A stretch of 64,000 nucleotides of DNA from Achatina immaculata (taxonomy: Eukaryota; Mollusca; Gastropoda; Stylommatophora; Achatinidae), in assembly GCA_009760885.1 (NCBI GenBank), contig CM019704.1:17337929-17401928 (forward strand), written 5' to 3'. The notes beneath the pieces are model-generated. The model was not told where the DNA came from and ran no database searches. It was given only the letters and a program-made list of their open reading frames with translations. Numbering within the stretch: the stretch's first letter is position 1; each line of letters starts with the position of its first letter. The position numbers and the translations under genes are program-made. Below are positions 36,310-47,815 of this stretch, piece by piece.

Positions 36310-37170
36310 ATAAATACAGACGGGCCCCAGTTTACGACATATTCGACTTACGACGACCCGCAGTTATAACCGTTCGTAATTATGAGCCATGTCGTGTCCG
36401 TAAGTCCACAAACCGTCAGATTTCACATTTTCTGCTGGAAGTCGGTATGGCAATCGACGCTGGACAAAGAAACTCATTTGACATTTGCCGTCCAAAGAAC
36501 GAAGCAAAAGAGACTTCGAAGGCCCAGGGTTTAAATGAAAGAGTATTCTAAATGAACGCTTCCGAGTAGATTGCAAGGGGAGTGAAGATGTTGGTTTTTG
36601 CCTACACAAAATATGCGTGTAGGGAAGCTGCAAGCACAAAATACGTATGTAGGGAAACTGCAAGCACAAAATATGTATGTAGAGAAGCTGCAAGCACAAA
36701 ATATGTATGTAGAGAAGCTGCAAGCACAAAATTCGTATGTAGAGAAGCTGCAAGCACAAAATACGTATGTATGGAAGCTGCAAGCACACAATACGTATGT
36801 AGGGAAGCTGCAAGCACACAATACGTATGTAGGGAAGCTGCAAGCACACAATACGTATGTAGGGAAGCTGCAAGCACCGACATAGCTCACAAATGACATT
36901 CTATTTTTATATGTACTTCACGCTTCTTTTGTATTCAACTAAATTGAAATTCCACATTGTGTTTGATACTAACCTTTTTTTACTGTCTGATAATTTCGTG
37001 TTTTCTAACAATCTAAAACAAACTAAATGCACATTTGTTAAGAGACTAATAATAAATACGAACAACAGTGAAAGTAGTTGGAAAGATAAGATATTCGACT
37101 TAAGACTGGGCCCCGCGGCGGAACGTAAATACGTTATAGATTGCACACCGTCTGTATTTCGTTTTGTAGT
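36310..37170. mobile_element. MITE-like element with an internal 30-bp minisatellite
   Basis: The left edge (AAATACAGACGGGCCCCAGT, then TTACGACATATTCGACTTAC) and the right edge (reverse complement AAATACAGACGGTGTGC, later GTCGAATATC) are related and inverted. The right edge has an insertion. The left edge also resembles 61615-61665 in inverted orientation, suggesting a family. A (GTAGGGAAGCTGCAAGCACA plus CAATACGTAT)n array of 9 units lies at 36603-36880. Confidence 0.5.
36603..36880. repeat. 30-bp minisatellite
   Basis: Nine units of 30 bp. The period is divisible by three, so all the overlapping frames here are spurious. Confidence 0.95.
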
Positions 37171-37439
37171 TATTTCCGTGCAGCCACTGCACTTTGTTGC
37201 TGCCAGAATATAAGCGCCTGCTGATCAGTTTCTGTATCCGTTCTCTTGTGTATAACTCGACTACAGTTTCTAAACATAAACGCTGCAAATAACTAGACAA
37301 TTAGCACTTTGGTGGAACAAAAGAATACAGCGACGTTAATCATTCAGGACTTGATGACAGTTCACACGAAACTAGAGGTTATTTAGTTAACAAGAGATAG
37401 GTTTGTAGTTTGTTTTTTTGGGAGGGGGGCATCAAGTGG

Positions 37440-37785
37440 AACGAATTTAAGAATAATGCAGAGATAAGACAGATGACTGAACAACAACCAGTCTCATGGA
37501 TGATCAGAAAAAGGAGATGGACATATGTTGGTCACGTGATGAGAAGAAATGATCAGAGAATCCCAAAACAAGCTATCAAGTGGAACACAAAAGGCCAAAG
37601 AAAAAGAGGCAGACCGCGTGAAACTCTGAAGAGGTCATTGTTAAGAGAGGCCAAATTAACAGGCATAAAATCCTTTGATGAGGTTGAAAGACTCCCAGAA
37701 GACAGGAAAAATTGGCGAACTACTTTGCGAGCCCTATGTGACGTTTAACGGCACGGGAAGGATATAAGAAGAAGAAGGGTTCGTG
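37440..37785 (+). mobile_element. RTE-like 3' end with (AAG)n tail
   Basis: The frame reads QQPVSWMIRKRRWTYVGHVM, then RRNDQRIPKQAIKWNTKGQR, KRGRPRETLKRS, and DRKNWRTTLRALCDV with a stop. This is the C-terminal RRW..GHV/GRPRET/W...ALC domain of an RTE-like element. It ends in GGCACGGGAAGGATATAAGA followed by AAG units. Confidence 0.88.
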
Positions 37786-37844
37786 TCCCACTTCAAGTCT
37801 TTCGAAGGACTGCATTATGTTTATATCTACTTGGCCGATTTATT

Positions 37845-38210
37845 TTCTGCCAGTTTCAGGAGGCGAAGACACTGTTCTGTCTGGCAGGCATCTACCCACA
37901 GCTGATACGCTAGAGTCAGGATTGACCAACCATAGCTGACCAAGACCCTGTCTCACCTCTCCATTGTCAGCCACAGTAAACAGTCCCAGCCTGGCTAACG
38001 GGCGCAGGGATCGCCATAGTCCCCATGGCGGTGGAGTCTGGTTTAAAAAAAACATTGCATATCCTATGATTTTTAGTACATGAAGTGCAAACATAGCCGC
38101 CATAACCAGCTCCCAATCCGACACGACGCTGGGTCTGAGCATCTTCACAGAATTTCAAGCAAATAACACCAGCTCGCACTTCCAGGGGACAGAAGAAGAA
38201 GAAGAAGAAG
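37845..38210. repeat. interspersed repeat ending in (GAA)n, shared with 53340-53572
   Basis: From GGCGAAGACACTGTTCT through GACCAAGACCCTGTCTCACC and CATGGCGGTGGAGTCTG it matches the reverse complement of 53340-53572. The (AAG)n end at 38189-38209 looks like a retroelement tail. Confidence 0.75.
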
Positions 38211-39045
38211 GACTGCTTCAGCTCCCTTCATTATTTCAGATATTTCCCGTGTTTAATTAGAAATAGGCCGAATTAACCAGGTTTGTAAAGATTAGAACAG
38301 AACAATAAGATGCAGTGAGTTAAAAACAGCGAATGTCAGATTTAAAAGTCCTAAGTTCAATGGACGCAGTGCGTTGTTAAAAATACAGTTGTACAGTTTA
38401 CAGAAAACCTCACATCTTACATTCTTCCTGTGCTGTTAAACATCACATTAGGCTCGCATTTTAGCTCGCCTTTTCTGTTTTCGGCGAGTTTTTCAACCTA
38501 GGCAAGGAATCTTATTCCCACTAATTTAGCCTCTCTCAACACTGTTTTTTTAGTTTCACGTTGTAGACCTCTTTCTCTTTGTCCTGTTGTGTCCCATTTG
38601 ACAGCTTGTTTCTCTGATTGTTTCTTCACACCACGTGGCCGATACGGTATGTCCATCTCCATTTTTTTTTATTATCATTTCACCCCGTTGAGGATTTTCA
38701 AAAACTTCTACACAAACTATTTTTTAAACAATAGAATTTAATGTTTAAGAAAAAGCAACATAATCTCTAAATTATATGCTTTCAGGCAGTTAATCGTTTC
38801 TTTAAAAAGTGTGGGACATTTTTGTTTCAATTTTCTTGATGTAAATTTTGTTATGAGATAAATTTAAAGAGTTGAGCAAAAAAAATCCGATTGTTTTAGC
38901 GAGATTAAAGCACAGTTTATTAAAGATTCTTCGCTAATTAATCAAGAGCATTAAGGAACACCTCGTCTAGAGTACGAATAAAGTTTTAATGAAATTTTAT
39001 AGTTAATATGAATAGATTTCACAAGTGAGGATTACAGCAGTCTTT
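38211..39045. other. intronic sequence, nothing recognised
   Basis: AT-rich sequence. No gene is supportable. Confidence 0.45.
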
Positions 39046-39116
39046 CCTACTATCCTACACCCTAACACTCACCACACTTCTCTGATATACTCCTACTATC
39101 CCACACCCTAACACTC
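39046..39116. repeat. 46-bp-spaced duplication before the U2-like unit
   Basis: CCTACTATCCTACACCCTAA at 39046 recurs at 39092 with one change. The second copy ends right at the U2-like 5' end. Confidence 0.85.
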
Positions 39117-39117
39117 G

Positions 39118-39322
39118 ATCGCTTCTCGGCCTTTTGGCTAAGATCAAAGTGTAGTTCTGCGCTCTGTAGAATGTACACTTTGTTATTTTGGAACCAACGA
39201 GGTGTTTGAGGCCGCCCTGCACATTGACTGCCGGGGGTAAGGTCCGCATCTCGTTACGGGTGGGCCCGGTTTGCAGTACCACCGGGTCACGGCCTGTTGT
39301 TTTCGTCGTCTTAAAAAAAAAA
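39118..39322 (+). ncRNA. U2 snRNA-like unit with A-tail (retrocopy or U2-headed SINE)
   Basis: The first 31 or so bases are U2 snRNA almost exactly (ATCGCTTCTCGGCCTTTTGG then CTAAGATCAAAGTGTAGT). The branch-point-binding GUAGUA has lost its last A (GTAGTTCTG). About 30 nt of the stem IIa/IIb region are missing. An Sm-like ATTTTGG lies at 39185-39191. The final part, GGTTTGCAGTACCACCGGG, resembles U2 stem-loop IV. A run of ten A follows (39313-39322) in place of an snRNA 3' box, and the flanking sequence shows no recognisable PSE. It is therefore unlikely to be a working U2 gene. Either a divergent retropseudogene or a SINE with a U2-derived head fits. Confidence 0.75.
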
Positions 39323-39681
39323 TAACGAAATGGTAGATGGAGACTTAAGCACGATAATTCCAGATGCCACGACTGCGCAAAAAAAATATCAACCGGCTTG
39401 GTAGCTTTAATCCCATAACAATAAATTCAAAAGTCATTTTATAATTTTATTGACAGTATTAGGGTGTCTACGCTTCACGTTAATTTCCAGTGGTTTTTTA
39501 AAATGGACTGAATGTGCAAGGACAGTCTTAATTTTACAATCTCCCGATGGGCCTTACTTGACTAATTATCTAATGTTGTCCAGTGGCGTACCGAGGGGCT
39601 GACAGAGGTGGACGACCTACCTTGGTGCTGCGGTCGGGAGAAAAGGGAAGGGGGTAGAGCTGAAGCAGAGTACTCCTTGTC
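39323..39681. other. intronic sequence, nothing recognised
   Basis: Short unique stretch between the U2-like unit and the 30-bp array. Confidence 0.45.
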
Positions 39682-40265
39682 TTACTGCTTTCTTGCAACT
39701 CTTTGTCAGCCTTACTGCTTTCTTGTAACTCTTTGTCAGCCTTACTGCTTTCTTACAACTCCTTGTCAGCCTTACTGCTTTCTTGCAACTCCTTGTCAGC
39801 CTTAATGCTTTCTTGCAACTCTTTGTCAGCCTTACTGCTTTCTTGCAACTCCTTGTCAACCTTACTGCTTTCTTGCAATTCCTTGTCAACCTTACTGCTT
39901 TCTTGCAAGTCTTTATTTGTCAGCCTTACTGCTTTCTTGCAACTCTTTGTCAGCCTTACTGCTTTCTTGCAACTCTTTATTTGTCAGCCTTACTGCTTTC
40001 TTGCAGCTCTTTGTCAGCCTTACTGCTTTCTTGCAACTCTTTGTCAGCCTTACTGCTTTCTTGCAACTCTTTGTCAACCTTACTGCTTTTTTGCAACTCT
40101 TTATTTGTCAACCTTACTGTTTTCTTCCAATTCTTTGTTTGTCAGCCGTACTGCTTTCTTGCAACTCTTTGTTTGTCAGCCGTACTGCTTTCTTGCAACT
40201 CTTTGTTTGTCAGTCGTACTGCTTTCTTGCAACTTTTTGTTTGTCAACCTTACTGTTTTCTTGCA
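39682..40265. repeat. 30-bp minisatellite
   Basis: About 19 copies of CTTACTGCTTTCTTGCAACT plus CTTTGTCAGC. Longer 34-bp variants (CTTTATTTGTCAGC, CTTTGTTTGTCAGC) predominate at the distal end. The many overlapping frames are spurious. Confidence 0.95.
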
Positions 40266-40539
40266 AACTGTCATATAGAAATGGTCTACATGGAGAAACG
40301 GGACATGCATTTTTTAAAACTCTTGGTTTGGCGGAGGTAGGGAGGAGGGACTTTGTCTGGCTCTCTCCAGGAACGGTAACTATCATTACATCTGATATTT
40401 CCCCTGAGAATATAAACCATGGTCAGGAATGGGTACCCGCGCCACCAGACTTCAAAGTACTTCTGTCAGTTCATATCACACTCACCAGAAGATGCACAGA
40501 ACATATTTCTGGTGCGGCAGGTGCTAAGCTCAAAGACTA

Positions 40540-41240
40540 ATTAGTGAACTCACCAGAGATGGCGACGGCGTTATTTATACAGGCGGGTCGGTGATCCGGG
40601 GCAAAGAGGTGTGTCCAGGCCTTTTACAGTCAACTCACGTGGCACAAACAGTGAAAGAAGCCAGCGGTGCTTTTCTGCAACAACAAACAGCCTCAGAATG
40701 TAAACCTTGGCTGTGACAGACGCTCTGAGCTGCCTCAAAGTCACAAGGCTACACACAAACCATGGCTGTGACAAAAGCTCTGAGCTGGCTCAAGTCACAA
40801 GGCTACACACAAACCATGGCTGTGACAGAATCTCTGGGCTGGCTCAAGTCACAAGGCTACACACAAGCCATGGCTGTGACAGAAGCTCTGAGATGGCTCA
40901 AATCACAAGGCTACACAAAAACCGTGACTATGACAGAAGCTCTGAGGTGGCTCAAGTCACAAGGTTACACACAAACTATAGCTGTGACAGAAGCTCTGAG
41001 ATGGCTCAAGTCACAAGGCTACACAAAAACTGTGACTATGACAGAAGCTCTGAGGTGGCTCAAGTCACAAGGCTACACACAAACCATAGCTGTGACAGAA
41101 GCTTTGAGCTGGTTCAAGTCACAAGGCTACACACAAACCATAGCTGTGACAGAAGCTCTAAGCTGGCTTCAGAAAGAGCTAGAGACAGACGGTCAAAATA
41201 TAGAGAACGGGTGTCATCAGTTACTGTACAGTGAAGGAGA
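40540..41240 (+). pseudogene. RNase H-domain relic of a retroelement, internally amplified
   Basis: Just before the tandem array the plus strand reads GDGVIYTGGSVIRGKE, matching the YTDGSV start of a retroelement RNase H domain with the catalytic Asp changed to Gly. VKEASGAFLQQQTASE follows, matching the next strands of the fold. A frameshift leads into AVTDALSCLK. From there the 54-bp array repeats AVTEALSWLKSQGYTQTI, which corresponds to the next helix and strand of the same domain. The relic exits as ALSWLQKELETDG. The frame is therefore broken and one fold segment is present eight or nine times. Confidence 0.7.
40707..41170. repeat. 54-bp minisatellite derived from RNase H coding sequence
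   Basis: About 8.5 copies of GCTGTGACAGAAGCTCTGAG plus CTGGCTCAAGTCACAAGGCT plus ACACACAAACCATA. One pair of units (AAAACTGTGACTATGACAG variants) alternates, hinting at a two-unit secondary duplication. Confidence 0.95.
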
Positions 41241-41317
41241 TACTGGAAAAGGGGTCAGAGCACATGTGGATGATGCTCCTTCCTCTTTCTTAAACTAAAC
41301 TAAATTAAATTAAACTA

Positions 41318-41353
41318 AACGAATCTATCTATCTATCTATCTATCTATCTATA

Positions 41354-41417
<64 letters not shown>

Positions 41418-41735
41418 AAACTGATTGACTGATTGGCTGACTAACTAAATAACCAACCAACCAACATTCTAACCAACCAACCAACAAACATACGAATCAA
41501 CCAATCAATCAACCAACCAATCAACCAACCAACCTACTAACTAACCAACCAATCAATCAAGCAACCAACAAACCAACCAGCCAGCCAACAGCCACCCAAC
41601 CAACCAACCAACCAGCCAGCCAACAGCCACCCAACCAACTAACCAACCAACCAACCAGCCAGCCAACAGCCACCCAACCAACTAACCAACAAGCAACCAA
41701 CCAAAAAACCAACCAACCAATTAACTAACTATAAC
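41318..41735. repeat. (TATC)n microsatellite followed by (AACC)n-rich tract
   Basis: Perfect TATC units run to about 41417. About 300 bp of AACC/AACA-rich, partly duplicated sequence follows (AACCAGCCAGCCAACAGCCA occurs three times). Confidence 0.93.
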
Positions 41736-42353
41736 TAATATTGTCCGAATTTTAACAATAATATAAAGTTTATTCATAATTTTATCACGAATGTAAAGAT
41801 TAAAAAAAAATTATACTGACTTTGTGGAGACAATTTTCATGATTTTTCTGACGCATTATTTTTTTGAGGTTTGAATTTTACAAAGAAGTCACAGATTGAA
41901 GAAAATAAGTTCCTTTGAAAGAGGAAGACCATAGATCCTTAACTACGATAATTTATTAAAAACACATACCATCCTCACTTTGTTAGGGTACGCACATTTC
42001 TGTTGTGTATGTGTATATGCCATATATTACTGCGCATATTTTGTATATTTTCGCAAAAAAATATGTGAGGCAATCCAGATATATGCCTCATCGGAAAGAT
42101 TTCGATAACTATACAATAGTATAAAGAGTATAAACATGAAAATAAACTATTAAAGTCCGAAATCTGCGAAACGGAACTAAGCCTAGAATTCAGGGAAATG
42201 GAAAAATTTAGAATCTAGAAAATCCGTACAAAATGAGAAACTGAGGGGAAGAACAATCAAAATGAAGAAACCATTTTGTTTCCATGTCAAGTTCTGACAA
42301 ATAAGATTAGCTCGGAAAACTACATTGTGAGCCACGTTCTGCTCAAAATACAC

Positions 42354-42354
<1 letters not shown>
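41736..42354. other. intronic sequence, nothing recognised
   Basis: AT-rich sequence; no gene is supportable. A (GA)n run follows at 42355-42399. Confidence 0.45.
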
Positions 42355-42386
<32 letters not shown>

Positions 42387-42920
42387 GAGAGAGAGAGAAT
42401 GGTTGATGAGGATGAGTAGGAGGGAGGAGGAGAACAAAAGAGAATATGATATATATTTCTTGACATCTGATCACCAGGGAACTGAAAACGATGCACGTCA
42501 AAATGACACCACTATCTTGCCGAATATTGTTTGTGTTTTTTGTGTTTTCTTTTTTCTGTCTTCCACATTCTTTCGCTACGCCCACCCAAGCAAAGGATAA
42601 GTGCAGCAATGATGGTAACGTCACATCAGTTTTCTGCTGAAACTCATTAGGTTGTGACCAGCACATTTCAGATCACGCTGTGCCAAGACATGTGAGACGT
42701 CTGCATCGCTGTCTTCGTTGCCATGTGAAATTAAAAACAAAATCAAATACAGTGAACCTTCGGCTGTCTTCTCGTGGGGAGCCTTGAGTAAACAACGACA
42801 GCTGGATCTTAGATCAGTGAAAGGGATTTAATTCAATGTTCAGGGGGATGACAAGTTAATGAATGAATTAATGAACATCCTAATAACGATTTTCTTTTGA
42901 ATGAGTATTATTTTAATTCC

Positions 42921-43085
42921 TTCCTTCCTTCCGTCCATCCGTTCATCCGTCTTCCATCCATCCATCCATCCATCCATCCATCCATCCATCCATCCATCTG
43001 TCCGTCCGTCCATCCATCCATCCATCCATCCATCCATCCATCCATCCATCCATCATCCATCCATCCATCCATCCATCCATCCATC
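42921..43085. repeat. (CATC)n microsatellite
   Basis: About 165 bp of CATC units interrupted by CGTC and CTGTC variants. Confidence 0.95.
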
Positions 43086-43154
43086 ACTGTATTTGCCAGT
43101 TTGTTATGCCTTCCCAACACACCTCACAACAATTTTTTTCCTTGCCCCCATCTT

Positions 43155-43805
43155 TCTTGGAGTCTCTCCTTCATCACGTATGTTACAATTATAACAGCAG
43201 ACACATTGGAGTCTCTCCTTCATCACGTATGTTACAACTATAACAGCAGACACATTGGAGTCTCTCCTTCATCACGTATGTTACAACTATAACAGCAGAC
43301 ACATTGGAGTCTCTCCTTCATCACGTATGTTACAACTATTACAGCAGACACATTGGAGTCTCTCCTTCATCACGTATGTTACAAACTATTACAGCAGACA
43401 CATTGGAGTCTCTCCTTCATCACGTATGTTACAAACTATTACAGCAGACACATTGGAGTCTCTCCTTCATCACGTATGTTACAACATTACAGCAGACACA
43501 TTGGAGTCTCTCCTTCATCACGTATGTTACAAACTATTACAGCAGACACACTGGAGTCTCTCCTTCACCAAGTATGTTACAAACTATTACAGCAGACACA
43601 TTGGAGTCTCTCCTTCATCACGTATGTTACAACTATTACAGCAGACACATTGGAGTCTCTCCTTCATCACGTATGTTACAACTATTACAGCAGACACATT
43701 GCTCCCTGTTGTGTTTTATGATGTCTCCCTGTTGTGTTTTATGATGTCTCCCTGTTGTGTTTTATGATGTCTCCCTGTTGTGTTTTATGATGTCTCCCTG
43801 TTGCC
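43155..43805. repeat. 49-bp minisatellite followed by 23-bp repeats
   Basis: About 11 copies of TTGGAGTCTCTCCTTCATCA plus CGTATGTTACAACTATTACA plus GCAGACACA run to about 43700. Four to five copies of CTCCCTGTTGTGTTTTATGA plus TGT follow. Confidence 0.95.
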
Positions 43806-45029
43806 CAAAATTGAGTTTCATTCGTCCAAATTACAAACGCTAAAAGTATGGTTCTCCTTGTCTCCAGTCAGAATCTGGGAGAGATAGGTGGAGGAGGGGG
43901 GATAGGAAGCATTTTTTATGGAAAGAAAGAGAATGAGAGCAGCAGACAGCTAAGAAAAAAAAAGAAGAACGTAAAAGAAAATCAATATATATATATAAGG
44001 TTGGTAGATCTTTAAGAGAAACATCATAAATATGATGAAGAACTTCAGGGCAGTCAAAAGCTATACACAACTGGGAATCGTGATTCTTGGCAAAGGTTTT
44101 TCTGCAAAAAAAAAAAAAAGGGAAAGGAGAAATAAATGAAACCATAGTTTTTTGGGGTATGGCGTGGATGAACAAGACATTGATGTAGTTGTATGTGCAC
44201 GAATACGCTATCGATTTTCTCCGGCGTCCTCAATAACTTCAGAAATGAGGGGAGAAGCCAGGGAAAACTGTAATAAGCCATACTGCAGAATACACGAAAG
44301 TGCCAGAAGTATGGCCCATATTGGAATGTCAAAATGATTTTGTGGTTTGATGCTAACAGCTGTCCAGTACCATAATACGAAGTCTAAAAAAAAAGCAAGA
44401 AACACTCTCAGTGAATCTTGTAGAGAAACTCCTCAGATCATCAAAGAACTCGCCCGCCCGCCCGCCCCACCCCCCATGCAAGCGGTTTCAGTCCTTTAAA
44501 CTTTTGACGTTCTAAAAAAAGTGGGTAGACCCTTGTGGGTTCTGGCTTCCAGAGGTATTTGAGTTGTTGGTTTATGACAGCTTCATGAGGCTGAACATAC
44601 TACTCAGATTCTCAAGTCTATAAGTTCCTTGCTGTTTGTTCAGCGGATTGCATATTCTTTCTTATATTAATAAGCACTAGAAATAAACTGTGTAGTGGAA
44701 GTTGTAAACAAGAGTTAAGTCATTTTGTTTTAGCTAAACAAGCTTAAGTCATTAGTTTCAGCTAAGCAAAATTCACACAAAGTAAATAAAACTAAGAGTA
44801 AAAATGATCTTATAATGATATTGTTTGTTTGTAGAGAATCTGTCTTTCAATCATTCTGTCCAAAGTTTACTTTTTTTTTCCTCCTCAAATTCCAAGTTCT
44901 GTTTTTTTTCCATTCCCATGCTTCTTCCATCATGTCGCCATGTTATTTACGCCTGGCAAGGCTGCTTCCATCTGGATGGGTTGTATCCAAATATTTTGGC
45001 ACCCCGCTTCCGCTGTTGTCTTTCTTTGA
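43806..45029. other. intronic sequence, nothing firmly recognised
   Basis: A polypyrimidine-AG on the minus strand near 44101 precedes an open stretch, but no family match or donor supports an exon. Confidence 0.4.
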
Positions 45030-45218
45030 CGTGAATTAGACACATTCCTAATCCACGACCACTGGATCCACTCTGGAGGCGACATTCTGTACGAGTATTA
45101 CACACGCAACACTGTGCGATATATCGGGAGCTCCGGCGAGCTGAATGTGCGTGCCATGAACTACTACAAGGATTGCCCTACTCGGAAATCTAACCTTCTC
45201 TTGCGCGACATTCATTAG
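45030..45218 (+). CDS. unrecognised 62-codon open frame (possible relic)
   Basis: From the preceding stop at 45027 to TAG at 45216 the plus strand is open without an early ATG. It encodes ELDTFLIHDHWIHSGGDILY, then EYYTRNTVRYIGSSGELNVR and AMNYYKDCPTRKSNLLLRDI. The composition looks protein-like (balanced, locally GC-rich, aromatic and charged residues) and unlike the surrounding AT-rich intron. I do not recognise the family. It may be the end of a transposon-encoded protein. No splice sites or promoter were identified. Confidence 0.3.
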   Translation, partial: RELDTFLIHDHWIHSGGDILYEYYTRNTVRYIGSSGELNVRAMNYYKDCPTRKSNLLLRDIH

Positions 45219-45514
45219 AGCATTTGTATGCTCTGCTTTGTTGTTGTTTTTTTTAACTCCCTTAAAGATGAAAGTATCTTATGTGTTCGGCGGATATTTG
45301 AGAATGCAATTCCCAGAGATGTCTGTATATTAATGTTAACGGTTGCTCTGTGAAAGATATCTTGAGGAGGCTGGGGGTGGTGGGGGGGGGGAACTGTAAG
45401 ACAAAGTAGTCAGTAAGATACAAAAAGACACCTGCCATCAACATAGAAGACAATAAATTCTGCGGCGAGATTTAATCTTTACAAGATGCTCATATGAAGA
45501 GCAAGGTTAAGACT

Positions 45515-45905
45515 GGGCTCATTCTCCTCCATACAAATGACCATCATCAGTCTACTGGCCTGATTCTCCTCCATACAAATGGTCATCATCAGTCTACTGG
45601 CCTGATTCTCCTCCATACAAATGACCATCATCAGTGTACTGGCCTGATTCTCCTCCATACAAGTGGTCATCATCAGTGTACTGGCCTGATTCTCCTCCAT
45701 ACAAATGACCATCATCAGTGTACTGGCCTGATTCTCCTCCATACAAATGACCATCATCAGTCTATGACCTGATTCTCCTCCATACAAGTGGCCATCTTCA
45801 GTCTACTGGCCTGATTCTCCTCCATACAAATGGCCATCATCAGTCTACTGGCCTGATTCTCCTCCATACAAATGACCATCTTCAGTCTACTGGCCTGATT
45901 AACCT
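45515..45905. repeat. 42-bp minisatellite
   Basis: About nine copies of CTGGCCTGATTCTCCTCCAT plus ACAAATGACCATCATCAGTC plus TA. The period is divisible by three, so both strands stay open. Confidence 0.95.
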
Positions 45906-47033
45906 CGAACCAATTTCGCTGGTTGTTTTTCTACAAGGTTTATTGGTAACATAAATCGGTTACAGTAACCGACGTCCTCCAAAAGTTTCGGTTTTTAATC
46001 GGTAACTTATTGGTAATTGCCGGTTGACACGATCACTGACTAACAGTCCAAATCTTGTCTGATTTAGCTCTCAATATATACAAATGTAAACACTTTTTCT
46101 CATTCTGTCGTTATGAGAGATTCTAAAGGTTCTTTCCCCTGGCTTGTGGCCTTCCAGTTAAGGGAAATAACAAGCTAAAATTTAAAACAAAAAACGTATG
46201 TTGTAAATATCACGATAAACAAATGAGACAGACAGCGCCTATCCAGAAAGTTCACCCAGGAAACGCTTCCTTTTCTGTCGTTTGAAAATTATCTTGCCAT
46301 TCTGTTGCCTTTGTTCTGTTGCTTGTCGAGGTACAAATGTTTGAGCCTTCCACCTATGTTAGCAGACTTAAAGCCCCCGTCTTAAATTCCGCCAAGTCAT
46401 GGATGCATCTAGGGGATCTGGTGTTAGTGGTCTTTTCCTTGATCTGTCGGCACCACGCATGGATGCCTTTCCTTTCCCAGTCCAGGAGGATCCATGTGCT
46501 TTATCTCTACAGGTGAATGACTTGAAAGTTCAGCTAACTAGAACCAATGATCTTAGCCCGAGAAAGTTGGGTGCTTTTTTATTTAAGCCACTTAGTCGCC
46601 TATTTTTTCTACCTATTTTGTTTCCGATAATTTCTCTATTTCTTTCTCTGAATAATCTGTCTTAATTCTTGTGTATGAGAGGAAAAACACTTACAGAAAA
46701 TGAATAAGTAGAGAATCGAAACATAAAAATACGGACAAAAAATATTGACTAAAACTAAAACGAAACAATTTCAAAGAACAATACTGGAGGACAGACAGCG
46801 CGAAGCATAGGTCAGCCGGGCAGACTTCATTGTCAGAGCTTCCTTTCTGAAATAAATGTCTCCCCAGGGAGACAGACTGGCGGGGGCTGGAATCAGAAAT
46901 TGGTGCTACCACAAACTCTGAAATGTGTAACACGCCGCAAAGCTACGAAATCGACATAAGATCTTTCAGAATAATAGATACAGAAAAACAAAAAAACAAA
47001 CTATTCTCCACAAGCAGTAACTTGACTCAGTGG
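45906..47033. other. intronic sequence, nothing recognised
   Basis: No supportable gene or element. Confidence 0.45.
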
Positions 47034-47371
47034 TTCTAAAACTCTACAGTCAATGAAATAAATAAATAAATAATGTTAATGTGCAATAGATCTAAATTAT
47101 TATTTTTAGACTTAATGTTTCTCACTTAATTTAAATTCATGAGAGAGAAAAAAAGACTCTTGTTATAAAGCACACGTTTACAAATTACTAGCCATTATTG
47201 ATGCATTTCTCAACAATATATATTAAAATACAGTTTTACCTTAATATTCTTTATATTTTTGCTCATATAAAAATAAATAATTGACATAATTTTCTAAAAT
47301 GTGGAGTGCATAAAATATTTTATAAGTTAAGGAACCTCGATTTAAAAAAAGTGTTTTTGAGAAACCCTGAT
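47034..47371. mobile_element. hAT-like MITE
   Basis: The left end is CAGTGGTTCTAAAACTC. The right end, reverse complemented, is CAGGGTTTCTCAAAAACAC. The interior is AT-rich and non-coding. It lies about 450 bp downstream (in the transcript) of exon 47816-47958. Confidence 0.6.
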
Positions 47372-47815
47372 TTGTACTAAATATAGACGTTCATTGTTCT
47401 AAATATAGACGCTTTCTCTACTAGATATAGACGCTTTATTCATTTAAGCAAACAATGTCCAATATAAACGATTCAAACACTAACAGAGCTCGCACATACC
47501 ATAGAGTAACAGCGCACAAACAGAACACCAACTAAAGCGCCTTCAAAGGAGGATTAGCTAAATACATAAGAAAGCTTCTGTGAAAATAAAATGATGTTTT
47601 CCACTAAAATGACAACAAACTGAAATTTACTGACTATAAATAAATTTTTAAAAAAGATTAAAAACTCAAAACAGGAAATTAACGAGAAAAAGTCTATATC
47701 CAGATCTAAAGAAAGGCGCTAATGAAACAGAAAACAACTGCGAGTATATACAGCCTAGTTAACATCCAATATGGATTGTTTCTATACCTAACATATGCGT
47801 GCACATATAACTTAC
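47372..47815. other. intronic sequence, nothing recognised
   Basis: AT-rich DNA between a MITE and the donor of synapsin exon 47816-47958. Confidence 0.45.

Noticed and set aside
44000..44332. Minus-strand exon candidate after a T-tract plus GCAG near 44101 (KNHDSQLCIAFDCPEVLHHIYD)
   Set aside because: No donor site or recognised family was found. The T-tract may be chance in AT-rich DNA.
22793..47815. Search for a TIMP gene nested on the opposite strand in a synapsin intron, as in vertebrates and flies
   Set aside because: No Cys-x-Cys N-terminal TIMP motif or matching Cys pattern was recognised on the plus strand. The host intron may lie beyond the window.
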